64,000 bases of DNA from Rhodococcus sp. IEGM 1409 (GTDB lineage Bacteria > Actinomycetota > Actinomycetes > Mycobacteriales > Mycobacteriaceae): assembly GCF_030056735.1 (NCBI RefSeq), contig NZ_JASHKN010000009.1:223952-287951 (forward strand), read 5' to 3'. Numbering within the stretch: the first letter of the stretch is position 1; each line of letters begins with the position of its first letter. The notes under the pieces were generated by a model. That model searched no databases, was not told the DNA's origin, and saw nothing but the letters and a program-made list of their open reading frames with translations. Shown here in pieces: positions 1 to 7,868 of this stretch. The position numbers and the translations under genes were made by a program.

Positions 1-279
1 CGTCGCAACCCTTCCAAACAGGCCGCCGCAGGACAGCCCTTGATGCGCGGCGCGGAGGACCCGCCGGTGCCGCAAGTCGCCAACATAATCGGGTTGCCGG
101 CCGCACCCGCGACGCGTGGCAATCGTGGCCGTGAGCGTCGATATCTCCGAGCCGGCCCGATTGGGCGAAGTGCATCTTGCAAGCGGGCGGGTAATCGGGT
201 GGGCCGAATGGTGCAACCCCAGTCGTCATCCAAGATCCGAATGATTGGATCGTCGCCGTACCCGTCCATGACTAGCCTC

Positions 280-297
280 GCTGTAATCAATTACAGC
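280..297. promoter_or_regulatory. Perfect 8-bp inverted repeat, operator-like
   Basis: GCTGTAAT-CA-ATTACAGC is a perfect palindrome with 8-base arms and a 2-base centre. It lies about 120 bases upstream of the short frame that starts at 416. The TGTAAT/ATTACA form resembles an operator for a dimeric helix-turn-helix regulator, but no regulator gene is adjacent. Confidence 0.3.
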
Positions 298-415
298 ACA
301 CCATCTGGGCCTAAACCAGAAAAATCATCATGCCGGATACTGCCGACTCAGCAACCCGGCCAACAAAATTCACGACCCGAACTCAGCAATCCCTATGATA
401 GAAGAGACATTTCAC

Positions 416-647
416 ATGTCGATAGACTTTATTGCGTTGCAGAAGCAAGTAATTGACAAGTACGCGCAAAAAAATTGATTCGAAATTTGCTCTAAACTTG
501 CTTCGACATGGCGAGCTAATTCGGCGCAAGGCTTGGAGGTTCATCCATCGCCAATCGAGGTCACTGCGTCGCCCACAGTACCTGACGGTCACCGATCCAG
601 CCTGTATTGAGTCACCAGACTACTGGCATGCATGCGACCGCCGATGA
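416..647 (+). pseudogene. Possible frameshifted small gene remnant
   Basis: An ATG at 416 opens a 20-codon frame (begins MSIDFIALQKQ) that stops at 476-478, just after a run of seven A (468-474). The +1 frame continues open from there to 647 (KIDSKFALNLLRHGEL...). Indel or programmed slippage in the A-run would join them. AGAAGAG about 10 bases upstream is a weak ribosome binding site. No family is recognised, and it may simply be random sequence. Confidence 0.2.
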
Positions 648-820
648 TTAAACACACCCAGCCGGACATCCCCAATCACGGATGCATCACCAATGCAACC
701 GAGCCACCTGAGGTTTATCGCTACACAACGGCACTGCGTGCCGGCAAGGGATTCCCGACCGTTACCGAAACAAACCCAAAAATGACATATAGGACGGAAC
801 TATGCCAAATACGGAATATA

Positions 821-858
821 TAGGTCCGGAATCTGTCATTTAGATCCGGAATCTACAG
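821..858. repeat. Imperfect 20-bp tandem repeat next to the dnaB 3' end
   Basis: TAGGTCCGGAATCTGTCATT (821-840) is followed directly by TAGATCCGGAATCTACAG (841-858). A more diverged relative, ATAGGACGGAACTATG, lies just upstream (about 789-804). The repeats end 10 bases from the dnaB stop codon. Their function is unknown. Confidence 0.45.
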
Positions 859-867
859 CGGCAGCAG

Positions 868-3525
868 CTATCCCCGCGCCATATCGACGAACTTCGAGAG
901 GTGAAGTTGGTGCGCCACAGTGATTGTCGCGGTCGGGCCATTACGGTGCTTACCCAGAATCAGGTCGGCCTCACCGCCACGGGGATCGTCTCGCTCGGTC
1001 GCGTCAGGGCGGTACAGCAGGATCACCATGTCGGCGTCCTGCTCGAGTGAACCGGACTCACGAAGGTCGGCGACCTGGGGACGCTTGTCGGTTCGCTGCT
1101 CGGGACCACGGTTCAGCTGACAGATCGCGACAACCGGAACTTCGAGCTCCTTCGCCAAAAGCTTTAGGCTACGGGAGAATTCGGAGACTTCCTGCTGGCG
1201 GGACTCGACCTTTTTACCCGAGCTCATCAGCTGCAGGTAGTCGATGACGATCAGGCGAATATCGTGTTTCTGCTTGAGCCGCCGCGCTTTTGCGCGAATT
1301 TCCATCATCGTGAGGTTGGGGGAGTCGTCGATGAAGAGTGGCGCCTCACTGATCTCACTCATACGACGCGCGAGCTTGGTCCAGTCATCGTCGGTCATCT
1401 TGCCGGAGCGCATGTCACCGAGCTTGATCTTTGCCTCTGCGGAAAGCAGACGCATGACGATTTCGGTTTTGCTCATTTCCAGTGAGAACATGACGCTGGC
1501 CATGCCGTGCGTGATGGAGCAGGAACGCAGGAAATCCATTCCGAGCGTGGAGTTGTGCGTCGGGACCATCGAATGACCGGCGAGGTACATGTGGGCGGCG
1601 TTGTGGACCTCGACGCAGCGAACCGGAACGCTCGCAATTGGCCGAACGTCGACGATGTAGCGCGATCCGCTGCGCGCAGTGCTCTTACTCGCTCGACGCT
1701 CCTTGTGCAGCATCGCTTTCCGCGTAAGACTGTACACTTCGTCATCAGTCGAGAAGGTCAGAGTGAATGCTGTCGACGAAGCCTCGGTGCGACCTTTGAC
1801 TCGCTTTGTACTCATTTGGCAGCGGTAGCCAAGACTGACCACCAATTCCTGTGCGTCGCGGACGAGGCGCTCGTTGGTTACCGAAAACTGAACGTCGCCG
1901 CCGGCAGTCACAGTTCCATCGGTGTCGAGAAGGCCGGCAAGAACCGCACGACGCTGCGCCTCAGACCCGCGGAGATACTGGACAGGGATGTGCTTGTTGC
2001 CCAGAACACCGACCGTACGTAGGCGTCCTTGTACCGTGCCGTACTCATTGCGGCACTTCTGGCATAGTCGCAGCCCGATAGAAGGGCCGCCACAGTTCGA
2101 ACAAGTCGGCGTGGGAACAGGATCCGACAAGAAACGGACTTTACCGCCACATGATTGACCGCACGTACGCACCTGACCGGTGAACGGCACGAAACTCTTG
2201 CCACACACAACGCAATCGCGCGGAGCGACGGGATCTTCCGGAGCTAGTTTAAGGCTGTAGCGCAAATGCGCCGACTTGGACGGAACTGCAACCAGGCCTT
2301 CGGCTTCGATCAACATGATGATCTCAGGATCAGCAGTGGTGAATTGTGCACAGGCGGTAGATCCGTCACCTAGCCAAGCGCCGAGTGTGTAGGGCGGGAC
2401 AAGGAGATCCTGCGTTGGAAGGTCGAGCGGCTTGGCATTCACTACCGAATGATTGACTCGGCGATCCGCCGTTGCACAGCGCACCGTCGATGCGATCTCC
2501 GCCGTGGTTCGGACCTCGGCAGACGTCTTTTGGTTCTTGTAGCGGTTGTACCCCGTCTTCGCGTTCTGTGCCGACCGGCGCGAAGCACGCGTCTCGGTCA
2601 GCCACTGATGCTGCTCATCTGCGACCAGAATGGTGCCGTCGGAGAACTCGACCTCATAGCAAGGGCGGTCGACCATCACGTCCGTAGCGCCAATCACCCT
2701 CGTCGGTTTGCCGTCGTTGTCGATCAACAGATCGCCGACAGCAACGTCACCCATCGTGGTCCAGCCACTGGGTGTTGCGAGGGGAGTGTCGAGGGCAAGT
2801 GCCTTACCGACACCAGGACGGGCCGCAACGATGATCATCTGACCTGGATGGAGTCCGTTGGTGATCTCGTCCAAATCTTTGAAGCCGGTGGGCACTCCGA
2901 GCGAGAGGCCGCCGCGGCTGGCGATGGAGTCGATCTCGTCCATCGTAGGCTGGAGAAGCTCGGTGAGGGGTACGAAGTCCTCGGTCGTGCGGCGCTCGGT
3001 GACCTCGAAGATCTCGGCCTGCGCGCGGTCGACAACCTCGGCCACGTCCTGGCCCTCGGTGCCGGCGTAGCCGTACTGGACGATGCGCGTACCGGCATCG
3101 ACCAGACGACGCAGCACGGACTTCTCCGCCACGATCTCGGCATAGAAGGCGGCATTGGCCGCTGTGGGCACTGTCTGGGTCAGCGTCACCAGGTAGGCAG
3201 CACCACCGATACGGCGCAGCTCACCGCGACGGTCGAGCTCGGCGGAAACCGTCACGGGGTCAGCGGGCTCACCACGGCTGTAGAGGTCCAGGATCACGTC
3301 GTAGACGGACTGGTGGGCGGGCCGGTAGAAGTCACCGGGACGCAGTACCTCGAGCACGTCCGCGATGGCGTCCTTGCTCAGCAGCATGCCGCCGAGCACC
3401 GACTGCTCGGCAGTCATGTCCTGAGGTGGCTGACGCCCGAACTCCTGGTCGGGCTCGGCCTCGGGAGGGCCCGGGTAGTCCGGCCCTGAGAAGTCGGAAG
3501 GTCCTCGATCATCTACAACAGCCAC
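868..3525 (-). CDS. dnaB: Replicative DNA helicase DnaB with embedded intein
   Basis: DnaB is the hexameric ATP-driven helicase that unwinds DNA at the replication fork. The N-terminal primase-interacting domain (PPQDMTAEQSVLGGML...) is followed by the RecA-like motor. The Walker A motif GRPGVGK|ST is split by a 417-residue intein, so the mature helicase would be about 468 residues. Walker B lies in LIVIDYLQLM; DnaB signatures LGKHRNGPT and RESGSLEQDAD follow. I chose GTG at 3525 because GGGAAGG lies 8 bases upstream and the product then starts MAVVDD as in mycobacterial DnaB; a GTG at 3549 would add eight residues. The gene lies downstream of the rpsF-ssb-rpsR-rplI operon, the usual actinobacterial order, but a terminator and DnaA-box-like sites separate them. 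Confidence 0.97.
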   Translation of the reverse strand: MAVVDDRGPSDFSGPDYPGPPEAEPDQEFGRQPPQDMTAEQSVLGGMLLSKDAIADVLEVLRPGDFYRPAHQSVYDVILDLYSRGEPADPVTVSAELDRRGELRRIGGAAYLVTLTQTVPTAANAAFYAEIVAEKSVLRRLVDAGTRIVQYGYAGTEGQDVAEVVDRAQAEIFEVTERRTTEDFVPLTELLQPTMDEIDSIASRGGLSLGVPTGFKDLDEITNGLHPGQMIIVAARPGVGKALALDTPLATPSGWTTMGDVAVGDLLIDNDGKPTRVIGATDVMVDRPCYEVEFSDGTILVADEQHQWLTETRASRRSAQNAKTGYNRYKNQKTSAEVRTTAEIASTVRCATADRRVNHSVVNAKPLDLPTQDLLVPPYTLGAWLGDGSTACAQFTTADPEIIMLIEAEGLVAVPSKSAHLRYSLKLAPEDPVAPRDCVVCGKSFVPFTGQVRTCGQSCGGKVRFLSDPVPTPTCSNCGGPSIGLRLCQKCRNEYGTVQGRLRTVGVLGNKHIPVQYLRGSEAQRRAVLAGLLDTDGTVTAGGDVQFSVTNERLVRDAQELVVSLGYRCQMSTKRVKGRTEASSTAFTLTFSTDDEVYSLTRKAMLHKERRASKSTARSGSRYIVDVRPIASVPVRCVEVHNAAHMYLAGHSMVPTHNSTLGMDFLRSCSITHGMASVMFSLEMSKTEIVMRLLSAEAKIKLGDMRSGKMTDDDWTKLARRMSEISEAPLFIDDSPNLTMMEIRAKARRLKQKHDIRLIVIDYLQLMSSGKKVESRQQEVSEFSRSLKLLAKELEVPVVAICQLNRGPEQRTDKRPQVADLRESGSLEQDADMVILLYRPDATERDDPRGGEADLILGKHRNGPTATITVAHQLHLSKFVDMARG
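1552..2802 (-). mobile_element. Class 3 intein with LAGLIDADG homing endonuclease, inserted in the dnaB P-loop
   Basis: This in-frame 417-residue insertion separates Lys from Ser of the DnaB Walker A motif. It starts with Ala rather than Cys or Ser and ends VPTHN before Ser+1. It carries the class 3 WCT set: Trp67 at block B position 12 (QHQW), Cys396 at block F position 4 (VRCVEV) and Thr415 at block G position 5. This predicts splicing through a Cys396 branched intermediate, as known for phage Bethlehem DnaB-type inteins. Two dodecapeptide motifs, LGAWLGDG (about 140-147) and LAGLLDTDG (288-296), mark a LAGLIDADG endonuclease with both acidic residues present. Between them are two cysteine clusters: C197/C200/C214/C218 and C234/C237/C247/C250. 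Splicing would restore a normal P-loop. Confidence 0.93.
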
Positions 3526-3687
3526 AAGCGAGACCTTCCCGTAAAACACTCGACGACACTGCCAGAAACCCCAGCGCCCTCATCATTTGTACCTGCCCCC
3601 ACCGACATCCCCTAGCCGCTCACGGCCGGTCTGTAGATAGACGCCGAGATGACGTTAGGGACTAGTAGGTCCGCATACAAACCGAAC

Positions 3688-3933
3688 TGTGGATAAACCT
3701 GTGGATGCTTTGTGGAAACTCCCGCTCAATGGTGTGCACCGCCTGTGGAGCATTTGGGGACTACTTTGCGTGGTAGCTACAAAAGGCCAGGTAGATGGCT
3801 ATCCACAATTTCACAGGCCTGTTGATGAAAATAGTTTTTCCACAGTCGGCGCGTCGGCGTGTCGGGCGTGTTGCCTCGCCCGATTCATCACTGATCACCG
3901 AAGTCGAACATCACAGTGTGAGAGTTATCCCCA
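3688..3933. promoter_or_regulatory. Cluster of DnaA-box-like 9-mers between dnaB and rplI
   Basis: The intergenic region 3526-3990 holds no gene but several DnaA-box-like sites. TGTGGATAA (3688-3696) is a perfect reverse TTATCCACA. CTATCCACA (3799-3807) fits YYRTCCACA. Near matches are TGTGGATGC (3700-3708), TGTGGAAAC (3711-3719), TTTTCCACA (3836-3844) and TTATCCCCA (3925-3933). The sites lie about 165-410 bases upstream of the dnaB start. They could couple dnaB expression to DnaA level or titrate DnaA. The oriC itself is expected beside dnaA-dnaN, which are not in the window. Confidence 0.5.
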
Positions 3934-3992
3934 GGTCCGATTCGGGACCCTGACGCGAGGCCACGCGGTCGCGCAGCCTCGAAACAAAACAT

Positions 3993-4024
3993 CGGGCCCC
4001 ACACACCGAAGTGTGTGGGGCCCG
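3993..4024 (-). terminator. Rho-independent terminator of the rpsF operon
   Basis: CGGGCCCCACACAC, loop CGAA, GTGTGTGGGGCCCG form a perfect 14-bp stem. Read on the minus strand it is followed by a T-rich tract (ATGTTTTGTTTCG), 45 bases after the rplI stop codon. It separates the ribosomal operon from dnaB. Confidence 0.85.
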
Positions 4025-4077
4025 ACGAGACGAACAGTCGACAATGCGCCGACGAGACGAACAGTCGACTATGCGCC
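4024..4077. repeat. 27-bp tandem duplication covering the rplI stop codon
   Basis: Two adjacent 27-bp copies, 4024-4050 and 4051-4077, differ at one base. On the coding (minus) strand each reads GGCGCA-TAG/TTG-TCGACTG...; the copy nearer the gene holds the rplI stop TAG, and the distal copy has TTG there. The duplication therefore left the L9 protein unchanged and lengthened only the 3' untranslated region. Confidence 0.85.
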
Positions 4078-4524
4078 GACGACGTTCAGGTTGAACTTGG
4101 CAACCACATCGGGGTGCAGGTTCACGACCACGGCGTGCTTGCCCGTGTTCTTGATGTGAGCCTTCGGCAACACGATGGAGCGCTTGTCGACGACCGGTCC
4201 ACCGGCAGCCTTGATCGCAGCAGCGACGTCAGCGACGGTAACCGAACCGAAGAGCTTGCCCGAGCCACCGGCGGTCTTGACCGTCAGCGTTACGGACTCG
4301 AGGCCCTCGATAGCAGCCTTGAGCTCCTTGGCGTGATCCAGGCCGCGCACAGCGCGCGCTTCCTGTGCACGACGGATGCCCTCGACCTGCTTCTCGGCGC
4401 CACGGGTGGCGACGATTGCCAGTCCGCGGGGGAGCAGGTAGTTACGGCCGAAGCCGTCCTTGACCTCCACGGTGTCGCCAGGCGCACCGAGGTTGTCCAC
4501 GTCAGCGGTGAGGATGAGCTTCAT
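4069..4524 (-). CDS. rplI: 50S ribosomal protein L9
   Basis: L9 binds 23S rRNA in the large subunit and limits frameshifting and ribosome collisions. The N-terminal domain is typical ([17 protein letters not shown], then [13 protein letters not shown]); a long helix and a C-terminal rRNA-binding domain complete the usual length of about 150 residues. ATG at 4524 has AAAGGGAGGAAAG just upstream. It is the last gene of rpsF-ssb-rpsR-rplI, 18 bases after rpsR, and its stop lies in a 27-bp tandem duplication followed by a strong terminator. Confidence 0.98.
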   Translation of the reverse strand: MKLILTADVDNLGAPGDTVEVKDGFGRNYLLPRGLAIVATRGAEKQVEGIRRAQEARAVRGLDHAKELKAAIEGLESVTLTVKTAGGSGKLFGSVTVADVAAAIKAAGGPVVDKRSIVLPKAHIKNTGKHAVVVNLHPDVVAKFNLNVVGA

Positions 4525-4542
4525 GTTCTTTCCTCCCTTTCC

Positions 4543-4785
4543 TTAGCGAGCCACGGTGGCGTAAGGCAGCAGTGCTACCTCACGTGAGTTCTTGACGGCA
4601 ATGGCAACGTCGCGCTGGTGCTGGACGCAATTGCCGGTGACACGGCGAGCACGGATCTTTCCGCGATCGCTGACGTACTTACGCAGCAACGTCGTGTCCT
4701 TGTAGTTGATCTGCGTGTTCTTCTCTTTACAGAAGGTGCAGACCTTCTTCTTCATAACCTTGTCGCGCAAGGGCGGCTTCGGCAT
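4543..4785 (-). CDS. rpsR: 30S ribosomal protein S18, cysteine-containing form
   Basis: S18 pairs with S6 on the platform of the small subunit. The 80-residue product has the family core ([19 protein letters not shown] and RRVTGNC). It carries CTFCKEK near residues 16-19 plus Cys at about 53 and His at about 56, the metal-binding 'C+' arrangement. Actinobacteria commonly keep this zinc form in the rpsF operon and a zinc-free paralogue elsewhere under Zur control; no paralogue lies in this window. It sits between ssb and rplI. Confidence 0.97.
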   Translation of the reverse strand: MPKPPLRDKVMKKKVCTFCKEKNTQINYKDTTLLRKYVSDRGKIRARRVTGNCVQHQRDVAIAVKNSREVALLPYATVAR

Positions 4786-4824
4786 GTCTCTGCTCTTTTC
4801 TGGATGTTCCTGATCAGGTACGGA

Positions 4825-5349
4825 TCAGAAGGGCGGTTCGTCGCTGCCCGCACCACCGAAGGAGCCCGAAGCCTGAGGCGCACTGCCCCAAGGATCGTCT
4901 CCACCCGAAGGTGCAGCGCTCGGACGTCCGCCACCCGATCCGCCGGAGGAACCGCCGAAGTTGCCGCCTCCACCGCCGCCGCCACGGTTGGCCTTGTTGA
5001 CCTTTGCCGTGGCGTACTTCAGTGAAGGACCGATTTCATCGACTTCGAGCTCGACGACAGTTCGCTTTTCGCCCTCGCGAGTTTCGTACGAACGCTGCTT
5101 GAGCCGGCCGCTCACGATTACTCGTGAGCCACGGGTCAAGCTCTCCGCGACGTTCTCGGCTGCTTCGCGCCAGATGTTGCAACGCATGAACAGTGCATCG
5201 CCGTCTTTCCATTCATTGGAATTACGGTCGAAGGTGCGGGGCGTGGAAGCAACCGTGAAGTTTGCAACCGCGGCACCCGCCGGGGTGAAACGAAGTTCAG
5301 GATCAGCCGTCAGGTTTCCGATGACGGTGATGATGGTGTCGCCAGCCAT
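4825..5349 (-). CDS. ssb: Single-stranded DNA-binding protein
   Basis: SSB coats single-stranded DNA during replication and repair. Residues 1 to about 115 form the OB fold ([25 protein letters not shown]). A Gly/Ser/Pro-rich linker follows ([14 protein letters not shown]), and the acidic tail ends DEPPF, the docking peptide for partner proteins. The length of 174 residues matches mycobacterial SSB. AGGAGG upstream of ATG 5349 supports the start. It lies 64 bases after rpsF in the same operon. Confidence 0.98.
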   Translation of the reverse strand: MAGDTIITVIGNLTADPELRFTPAGAAVANFTVASTPRTFDRNSNEWKDGDALFMRCNIWREAAENVAESLTRGSRVIVSGRLKQRSYETREGEKRTVVELEVDEIGPSLKYATAKVNKANRGGGGGGGNFGGSSGGSGGGRPSAAPSGGDDPWGSAPQASGSFGGAGSDEPPF

Positions 5350-5413
5350 GTGGTTCCTCCTGCATTGATGTAAGACCGTTGGGCGCGAGAGTAGAGCTCG
5401 CTACCGACAGTAA

Positions 5414-5701
5414 TTACTTGTTGTGGCGCAGAACCTTCGTGCGCAGAACCGACTCGTTCAGACCGAGCTGACGATCGAGCTCAGCGACGGTGGCGGGAGT
5501 GGCGTTGATGTCGATAACCGCGTAGATACCTTCAGCATGCTTCAGGATCTCGTAGGCGAGACGACGCTTACCCCAGACATCGACCTTGTCGATCGTGCCG
5601 CCGTGCTGGCGCACAACATTGAGGAACGTATCCAGTGAAGGAGCGACAGTGCGCTCGTCCAGGCTGGGGTCAAGGATGACCATCAATTCGTAATGACGCA
5701 T
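5414..5701 (-). CDS. rpsF: 30S ribosomal protein S6
   Basis: S6 forms a heterodimer with S18 in the small subunit. The 95-residue product starts [16 protein letters not shown] and contains [10 protein letters not shown], both family signatures. The first gene of the operon, it has an extended Shine-Dalgarno AGGAGGTGAT (perfect 10-base match to the 16S rRNA 3' end) 8 bases before the ATG. Two adjacent hairpins lie upstream. Confidence 0.98.
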
Positions 5702-5737
5702 AAGACCTCATCACCTCCTGTGGACTAAGTGAAAACG

Positions 5738-5783
5738 GCCACGGACTATCCGTGGCAGGAGGGTCGTTGCGTCAGCAACCCTC
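5738..5783 (-). promoter_or_regulatory. Two-hairpin leader upstream of rpsF
   Basis: On the minus strand the leader folds into GAGG-GTTGC-TGAC-GCAAC-GAC-CCTC (5759-5783, with a 3-base bulge) and then GCCACGGA-TAG-TCCGTGGC (5738-5756). Bacterial rpsF leaders are known to bind the S6:S18 complex for autogenous control. Whether this pair matches the conserved motif cannot be judged by eye. Confidence 0.4.
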
Positions 5784-5911
5784 GTAGGTTACACGAGGGG
5801 CCTTGACCAGGGAAATCGTCCCGCCCCTCAAGGAGGATCTCCGGGTCGATACGCGACGCGTGGTGCAGACGCGTCGCCCCGCAAGCCACTCCGCCCCCTA
5901 GGGTGAGAATC

Positions 5912-7267
5912 ATGCGAACAGACCGCAAGACCCCGGCGTCGATCCTGGCGTTGGTCGTCGGATTGTGCGGCCTGACGATGGCGCTGGGCTATTTCAACAA
6001 GGCCAGATGCGGCGGCGCACCGTTCGCTCCCGACGGCCGAAGCCTGAACTTCGACGTCAACAAGAACATCGACGTCTGCTACTCCGACATTCAGCTGCTG
6101 TGGCTCGGACGAGGCATCGATCAGCATCTGTTCCCCTTCGTCACCGGAGGGATAACGCCCGAAGGATTCCTGACCGGCGGAACCGTCGAGTACCCGGTGC
6201 TCAGCGGGATTCTGATGTGGCTGGGCGGTATCGGCTCACACACCGACACGGATTTCCTTCTGCACTCGGCACTGATCCTGGCTCCTTTCGGACTGCTCAC
6301 AGCGTGGATGCTCGGCAAGATGAGCGGCGCGTACGCGGTCGTGTGGTCGGCAACACCGCCGCTGGTTCTGTACGCCTTCCACAACTGGGAACTCCCGGTG
6401 GTGGCTACCAGCGTCGGCGCGATCTTCCTGATGACGTTCGAGCGGATCCCGCTGCGAACTCGCGCGATTCTGGCGGCCGTCATCCTGGCGATCGGCTTCT
6501 GCTTGAAGCTGTACCCGGGAATGTTCGTTCTGCCGCTCATGGCCTACGTGCTCCTACGCGGAACCGAAAGCAAGCGTTACGACGTTCGTGGGGCGCTGAT
6601 GACGGCGGGAGCGGCGATCGTCACCGTCGTCCTCGTCAACCTGCCGTTCGCCCTCATCTCTTACGAAGGGTGGCGCGCGTCGTTCAGCTTCCAGGAGAAG
6701 CGAAGCGCAGACATCACCACCAACTCACTGTGGTTCTGGGGGTTGCGACCGTTCTACGGTTTCGGAGTTCGCGAACTCAACGCCGACTACGACGCACTGG
6801 TGAGCATCCTGTCCCCGGTGATGATCCTGGCGTCGTTCGCGCTTGCGATGTATCTGGGTTGGCGTCGCTACGTCCGCGACGGCCACTTTCCGTGGATTGC
6901 AGTCAGTGCCGCGATGCTGTGCGGATTCGTGTTGCTGCACAAGGTCAATTCACCGCAGTACACACTGTGGATCCTGCCGTTCCTTGTTCTGTTCAAGATC
7001 CGGTGGTTCTGGATCGTCGCCTACCTGATCGTCGATGCGGCGTTGGGCATCGGCATCTTCCGATACTTCTACCAACTGGACATGAATCTCGATCCGAGCA
7101 AGTACGAGGCCGTCGTCCAAGCGAGCGTATGGGGCCACGTCGTCCTGCTCGCCGTGTTCTTCTTCCTGTTCCTGCGAGTCCCACTGCGTTATCCACTTGC
7201 CGGCGGGACCGATCGGATTGCCAACTCCGACAACAACCTTCCGACACTCTCACGGGAGCACACCTGA
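5912..7267 (+). CDS. GT87-like polytopic membrane glycosyltransferase
   Basis: This 451-residue integral membrane protein resembles the GT-C/DUF2029 (GT87) family, which uses polyprenyl-phosphate mannose to extend phosphoinositol mannosides, lipomannan or related glycolipids. About ten hydrophobic segments are visible. The first extracytoplasmic loop carries VCYSDIQLLW and later VEYPVLSG, also found in the paralogue at 17792-19369 (MCYSDTVPLY, MEYPVISG). ATG 5912 is preferred over GTG 5903 because AGGGTGAG lies 4 bases before it. It overlaps the GNAT gene by one base (TGATG). In M. tuberculosis a related gene (Rv0051) lies between ponA1 and rpsF; here a carboxylase cluster separates the two copies. 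Acceptor and sugar are not known. Confidence 0.75.
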   Translation: MRTDRKTPASILALVVGLCGLTMALGYFNKARCGGAPFAPDGRSLNFDVNKNIDVCYSDIQLLWLGRGIDQHLFPFVTGGITPEGFLTGGTVEYPVLSGILMWLGGIGSHTDTDFLLHSALILAPFGLLTAWMLGKMSGAYAVVWSATPPLVLYAFHNWELPVVATSVGAIFLMTFERIPLRTRAILAAVILAIGFCLKLYPGMFVLPLMAYVLLRGTESKRYDVRGALMTAGAAIVTVVLVNLPFALISYEGWRASFSFQEKRSADITTNSLWFWGLRPFYGFGVRELNADYDALVSILSPVMILASFALAMYLGWRRYVRDGHFPWIAVSAAMLCGFVLLHKVNSPQYTLWILPFLVLFKIRWFWIVAYLIVDAALGIGIFRYFYQLDMNLDPSKYEAVVQASVWGHVVLLAVFFFLFLRVPLRYPLAGGTDRIANSDNNLPTLSREHT

Positions 7268-7851
7268 TGACTGCATCATGGTTCGAATCACCGACGCTGA
7301 CCGGTGATCGGGTACGACTCGAACCCCTGGGCGTCGCGCACACCGACGCACTGCTCGCGGCTGCCGACGACCCGGCGATCTTTCGCTGGACCGCGGCGCC
7401 GATCACCGATCGGGAACAGGCACAGAAGTACATCGCTGCAGCCGCCGAGGATCCGAATCGGGTTGCCTTCGCGCAGGTGAACATCGCGACGAACGCCGTG
7501 GTCGGCACTACGTCCATGTACCAGATCGACCCGGTAAACCGCAGTCTTGCAATCGGATACACGTGGTTGTCGCGATCTGTTCAGGGAACCGGGATCAATC
7601 CGGAATCGAAGCTACTCCTGCTTCGCCATGCCTTCGACCAACTCGAAGCCGTACGCGTCGAGTGGCACACGGACGAGTTCAACGAACAGTCCAGGGCGGC
7701 GATCGCAAAGCTCGGCGCTCAGTTCGAGGGCCTGCTGCGCAAGCACCGACGCCGCGTCGACGGCAGTTGGCGTACAACGGCACTGTTCGCGATGGTCGAC
7801 GAGGATTGGCTGTCGATCGCTCCGCGATTGGAAGCACGCGTGCGCGGCTGA
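7267..7851 (+). CDS. GNAT N-acetyltransferase, RimJ/RimL type
   Basis: The 194-residue product has the RimJ/RimL layout: LTGDRVRLEPL at the start, RSLAIGYTWLSRSVQGTGIN as the acetyl-CoA-binding segment, then EWHTDEFNEQSRAAIAKLGAQFEG and a terminal W-rich strand. Such enzymes move an acetyl group from acetyl-CoA to protein N-termini or small amines. It is translationally coupled to the upstream GT87-like gene (TGATG). Substrate unknown. Confidence 0.85.
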   Translation: MTASWFESPTLTGDRVRLEPLGVAHTDALLAAADDPAIFRWTAAPITDREQAQKYIAAAAEDPNRVAFAQVNIATNAVVGTTSMYQIDPVNRSLAIGYTWLSRSVQGTGINPESKLLLLRHAFDQLEAVRVEWHTDEFNEQSRAAIAKLGAQFEGLLRKHRRRVDGSWRTTALFAMVDEDWLSIAPRLEARVRG

Positions 7852-7868
7852 CCGACAGCATCAAGGTC

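Larger units (their letters stand above)
1..867. other. AT-richer intergenic region without a convincing intact gene
   Basis: I see no conserved protein here on either strand. The stretch from about 240 to 860 is visibly richer in A and T than its neighbours. It holds an 18-bp palindrome (280-297), a short reading frame that breaks at a seven-A run (416-478 and onward), and imperfect repeats at 821-858. This looks like decayed or foreign DNA downstream of dnaB. The base composition is seen directly; the decay is inferred. Confidence 0.4.

Noticed and set aside
3688..3933. Chromosomal origin of replication
   Set aside because: DnaA boxes are present but there is no dnaA-dnaN pair or clear AT-rich unwinding element; a regulatory or titration cluster fits better.
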